Source: Aureispira sp. CCB-E (GTDB lineage: Bacteria > Bacteroidota > Bacteroidia > Chitinophagales > Saprospiraceae). Taken from it: a stretch of 64,000 nucleotides of DNA. The notes under the pieces were generated by a model. That model made no database searches and had not been told where the DNA came from. It worked only from the letters and a program-made list of their open reading frames with translations. Below are positions 61,094-64,000 of this stretch, in pieces. How positions within the stretch are numbered: the stretch's first letter is position 1; each line of letters starts with the position of its first letter. The stretch is taken from contig NZ_CP133671.1 of the NCBI RefSeq assembly GCF_031326345.1, forward strand, positions 806,001 to 870,000. The letters run 5' to 3'. A program made the translations under genes and the position numbers.

Positions 61094-64000
61094 TTATTTT
61101 AAAATAACTAGCTTTTGAAATTCACTACTTTGTTTGACCTGATCTGTTGCTCCATCAGCTTGAACCAATATTTTGTAGATATAGACTCCTTTACCAATGC
61201 GATCTCCGTAGTCGTCCAAACCATCCCAATGGATGTCATCTACACGGTAACCGTTATTGCCTTCGGCGCTAATGTCACGATCAATGGTTTTTATCAACTT
61301 TCCAGAAACAGTATAAATTTGCACCTGAACTTCTAAGGCTTGATAAGGCAAGTTGTGTTCAAATTGGAAGTTGGTGCTAGTTGTAAACGGATTGGGATAA
61401 TTTAAGACGTGCGCCAAAGCCATATCCGCAGATTCTGCAACAACAAATTCCGTTGAACCTTCACCAGGATTATTAAACACATCCCAAGCTTTTACTTTTA
61501 CAGTATGCAAGCCCGGCTCTAAGTCTTTTAAGGGATAAACAGCTGTTCCTTTGGTATAATCATCTTTGGTCGATTCATAAAAATCGTTTAAGATATATTC
61601 CAATTCTTCATCCTGTTTTGGTGTTGTAATTTTTCCTGTTAAATCATGTCCAATACTATTTCCTACGGTATTAATACCATTTTCGTCGTACAATTTAACC
61701 AATAGCTTTGGGTTGTTATCGGTGATGCCTCCTCTGGCAAATTCTTCTGTATTCATATAGACCAAAACTTCAGGTCCTTGATTGTCAACAGGAGGATTAG
61801 GGTTTGACCCACCAACTACAATACCGTCATAATTACCATGAGCATCCAAATTGGATTGATTTTCGGCATAGTAAGAAATTTTACCATATCCCAACGAGTA
61901 GTTAATATCTTTGGGGACAACAAATGAAAAGCTAAAGTTGCCATTAACAACGCTTGCTTGTCCTTTAAAAATAATTTTCTTGCGCAAGAAAAAGTCATCT
62001 GAAAAACTTCCTACGTCATTTCCTAACGTATACAATCGATCTTGTTTGTCAAAAACAGTTGGATAAATAGTTCCATTGAAATTAGAGACCTTATTGCCAT
62101 TGTTATCGACAATTTCTCCAGAGATGGTTACCAACTCTAATGCACGAATAGTATCTTGATTGGTAATGGCTTGGTTGTTAATTTGTGTTGTCCTTACATC
62201 ATGATTTGGATAAGCTAGTTTCATGGTAGGATCGCCCAACAAAGCATATTTTCTTGAATTTACAGGAGGAGAGATAGCCGCATTGTTTTTAGAAAACTGC
62301 AATACTTCTCCTGTTGTTGGCATCTCGCCATTAGGTTTTCTATCAAAAATAACATTAAAGGTATTTCTAACCAAACGCTCATTATGAGATGCAATAACAA
62401 CTCGAACAGTTGTTAAAACAGAGATCGCACCGCCATTAGGATTAAGTAACAATAACTCACCAGCGGAAACGGTGGTTGGATCATCATGAGGTCCAAAAGA
62501 GCAAGTTGCTGTAATAAATAATGGCAATTTATCAACATTGGTTAGAGCATTGATATCACTACTTGTAAAGACACGCTCTTGTGTCCAACCGTCATCCCCT
62601 CCATGTCCCAAATAGTTGACAATAAAAGAACCCTTGAACAAAATATCTAACAGAGCATTTTTAGCATCAGGATAACGTTCGCCACCAGAAGTGCTCACTT
62701 GTTGAAAAGCATCTAGGTATACTTTTTCAATGTTATAACTACTATCTTGTTGCCCTGCGGTGATAGCGACACCTTCGGCATCGTAAAAGTGTAAATTATT
62801 ATCCCCATCATCTGCTACAAAACAAAGTCTATTTTTCCAATCTTTAAGAACATCAGGATTGGTTTCATAATTGATAATTTTGTTGACCAATGTTCTCGCT
62901 TCAGCAATATTAGCAGCTGGCAATCGACCCACAGCAATATCCAACCAACCCAAGGTTGTCATTCGTTCGGTCTCATCCAACAATGCAAAATAATCGTCAG
63001 AAGTGTATGTATTGATTGGGTGCATGGACTCTTGAGTCTCATAGACAGGAATCAAGTTCGGGTTGTTGCTAGGTGTTCTGCTGTCGCCCAACGATTTGTA
63101 GTCAAAAGAACCAATACCAAATAGCAACAAATGGGTAAACTCATTGCTAGGAGTAGAGCGTAGGTAAAGCATTCTACAAAAATCACGAATAGCCGTTACG
63201 TCAGGTGCTCCCGAAGCAAATTCATTGTAAATATCCTCCACATTGATAACATCCACGGTAATATTGTCGTGGTTGCGACGATGAGCTGCTAAGCGATCTG
63301 CTTCGGCTCTCAAAGAAGAATGCACAACAAAAACAGCATCAGGAGGAGTGGTAATGCCATGCAAATTTTGGTTGGCAACCGTTCCTCTATCAACAGGGAC
63401 ATAAAATTGGTTGTTGTCAAAAGCAACAAATTCTCTAAGAACATTGGCATCTGCTCCAAAGGAGATGTTGCCAGAACCAGCATATTCTTGAATGAAGACA
63501 TTGCTAGGATCTGTGACGTCCCAAATGGTGACATTATTGGCATTGCTAAGTTGATAAGTGGCATTTCCTTGACTCAAAGAACGACTATCTCTAAAGGGCA
63601 TTTGTCCATTGGTGAAACGAAGTTGACAGCGAGCTTGTAGTGATAAATAATTGAGCCACATATCAGCCGCTGTGCTATTGTGTGCCAAACTAATTTCGAG
63701 ATTGACGTTTTGCCCAGACAAAATGTTAGCACTACAAGGGAAAGTTAATCGTTTGGCATAATCAGAGTAGATATAAACAGTTGTAACCGCAGTATTCACA
63801 GGATTGCCAATCAAATTACCATTCGCTTTAAGAGTCGCTGTACCAGGCGTAAATACTCGTACTGCTAAGTCGGATTGGATGGTGACAGGCTCGCTTTCGA
63901 TTCGATTCGAGAATTGAAAGTTAAAATTTCTTGTTCTATTGTTCAATGTTCTAAACGATTCACCATACCATTCTCTACCCGAAGGAGGGAGTGCAAACTC
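61094..64000 (-). CDS. porU: T9SS sortase-like peptidase PorU, 3' part
   Basis: A gingipain-family (C25) cysteine peptidase that removes the C-terminal signal of T9SS cargo at the cell surface. The frame stays open to the window end, and the residues before the first possible start (TTG at 63946) read PPSGREWYGESFRTLN, typical of PorU. The 5' end is therefore missing. The catalytic dyad is visible: His in LGHGG (codon at 62605-62603) and Cys in TATCSFG (codon at 62503-62501). The C-terminus carries an immunoglobulin-like sorting-type domain (YPNPFTTSTNF, VSGKLIKTI, GVYIYKILV), as in other PorU proteins. porV lies 373 bp downstream on the same strand. Confidence 0.93.
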   Translation of the reverse strand, partial: EFALPPSGREWYGESFRTLNNRTRNFNFQFSNRIESEPVTIQSDLAVRVFTPGTATLKANGNLIGNPVNTAVTTVYIYSDYAKRLTFPCSANILSGQNVNLEISLAHNSTAADMWLNYLSLQARCQLRFTNGQMPFRDSRSLSQGNATYQLSNANNVTIWDVTDPSNVFIQEYAGSGNISFGADANVLREFVAFDNNQFYVPVDRGTVANQNLHGITTPPDAVFVVHSSLRAEADRLAAHRRNHDNITVDVINVEDIYNEFASGAPDVTAIRDFCRMLYLRSTPSNEFTHLLLFGIGSFDYKSLGDSRTPSNNPNLIPVYETQESMHPINTYTSDDYFALLDETERMTTLGWLDIAVGRLPAANIAEARTLVNKIINYETNPDVLKDWKNRLCFVADDGDNNLHFYDAEGVAITAGQQDSSYNIEKVYLDAFQQVSTSGGERYPDAKNALLDILFKGSFIVNYLGHGGDDGWTQERVFTSSDINALTNVDKLPLFITATCSFGPHDDPTTVSAGELLLLNPNGGAISVLTTVRVVIASHNERLVRNTFNVIFDRKPNGEMPTTGEVLQFSKNNAAISPPVNSRKYALLGDPTMKLAYPNHDVRTTQINNQAITNQDTIRALELVTISGEIVDNNGNKVSNFNGTIYPTVFDKQDRLYTLGNDVGSFSDDFFLRKKIIFKGQASVVNGNFSFSFVVPKDINYSLGYGKISYYAENQSNLDAHGNYDGIVVGGSNPNPPVDNQGPEVLVYMNTEEFARGGITDNNPKLLVKLYDENGINTVGNSIGHDLTGKITTPKQDEELEYILNDFYESTKDDYTKGTAVYPLKDLEPGLHTVKVKAWDVFNNPGEGSTEFVVAESADMALAHVLNYPNPFTTSTNFQFEHNLPYQALEVQVQIYTVSGKLIKTIDRDISAEGNNGYRVDDIHWDGLDDYGDRIGKGVYIYKILVQADGATDQVKQSSEFQKLVILK

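Overview
The window looks like chromosomal DNA of an AT-rich, Gram-negative member of the Bacteroidota. Four type IX secretion (T9SS) or gliding genes are present (porW/sprE, gldN, porV, porU). Signal peptides often end in a Q after the small residue, lipoproteins are numerous, promoter-like sites fit the phylum's TTTG / TAnnTTTG pattern, and Rho carries the long charged N-terminal insertion common in the phylum. Large intergenic gaps and scattered T9SS genes suggest a Saprospira-like lineage (Aureispira or a relative). That placement is inference. No rRNA, tRNA, CRISPR array, prophage or intact insertion sequence was seen.

Layout. 0-3.7 kb: the end of penicillin-binding protein 2, then RodA (cell elongation), then a YkuK-type RNase H-like protein. 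3.8-6 kb: three small envelope or unknown proteins on the minus strand. 6-11 kb: rho and serS diverge from a 1-kb gap with back-to-back promoters, followed by ribD. 11-24 kb: a DMT-type permease, small envelope proteins, a glucosaminidase with an operator-like repeat upstream, DPP-IV, a kinase-like unknown, thiol peroxidase, an AlkA-type glycosylase and malic enzyme. 24-31 kb: an OvoA-type sulfoxide synthase without its methyltransferase domain, a POT peptide transporter, membrane proteins and a UPF1-like helicase. 31-36 kb: an MBOAT/AlgJ-like O-acetylation pair and the MlaE/MlaF lipid transporter core. 36-41.5 kb: small secreted proteins, a GNAT enzyme, a uracil-DNA glycosylase-like protein, and an SPFH protein overlapping an M23 lipoprotein. 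41.5-49.7 kb: a hybrid histidine kinase, a CotH/lamin-tail protein, RadC, RlmN with an ABC-2 permease, and an M23 peptidase. 50-64 kb: porW/sprE, PBP1A, gldN, twin cysteine-rich lipoproteins, porV and the 3' part of porU.

Two themes stand out. One is envelope building and protein export: PBP2/RodA, PBP1A, two M23 peptidases, a glucosaminidase, MlaEF and T9SS parts. The other is a family of intergenic repeats with TACTCCGTTG-type inverted ends, in at least four gaps, plus a separate shared module. Most genes are housekeeping. The less explained items are the repeat family, the twin lipoproteins, the kinase-like protein, the short OvoA and the twin dyads before the glucosaminidase gene.
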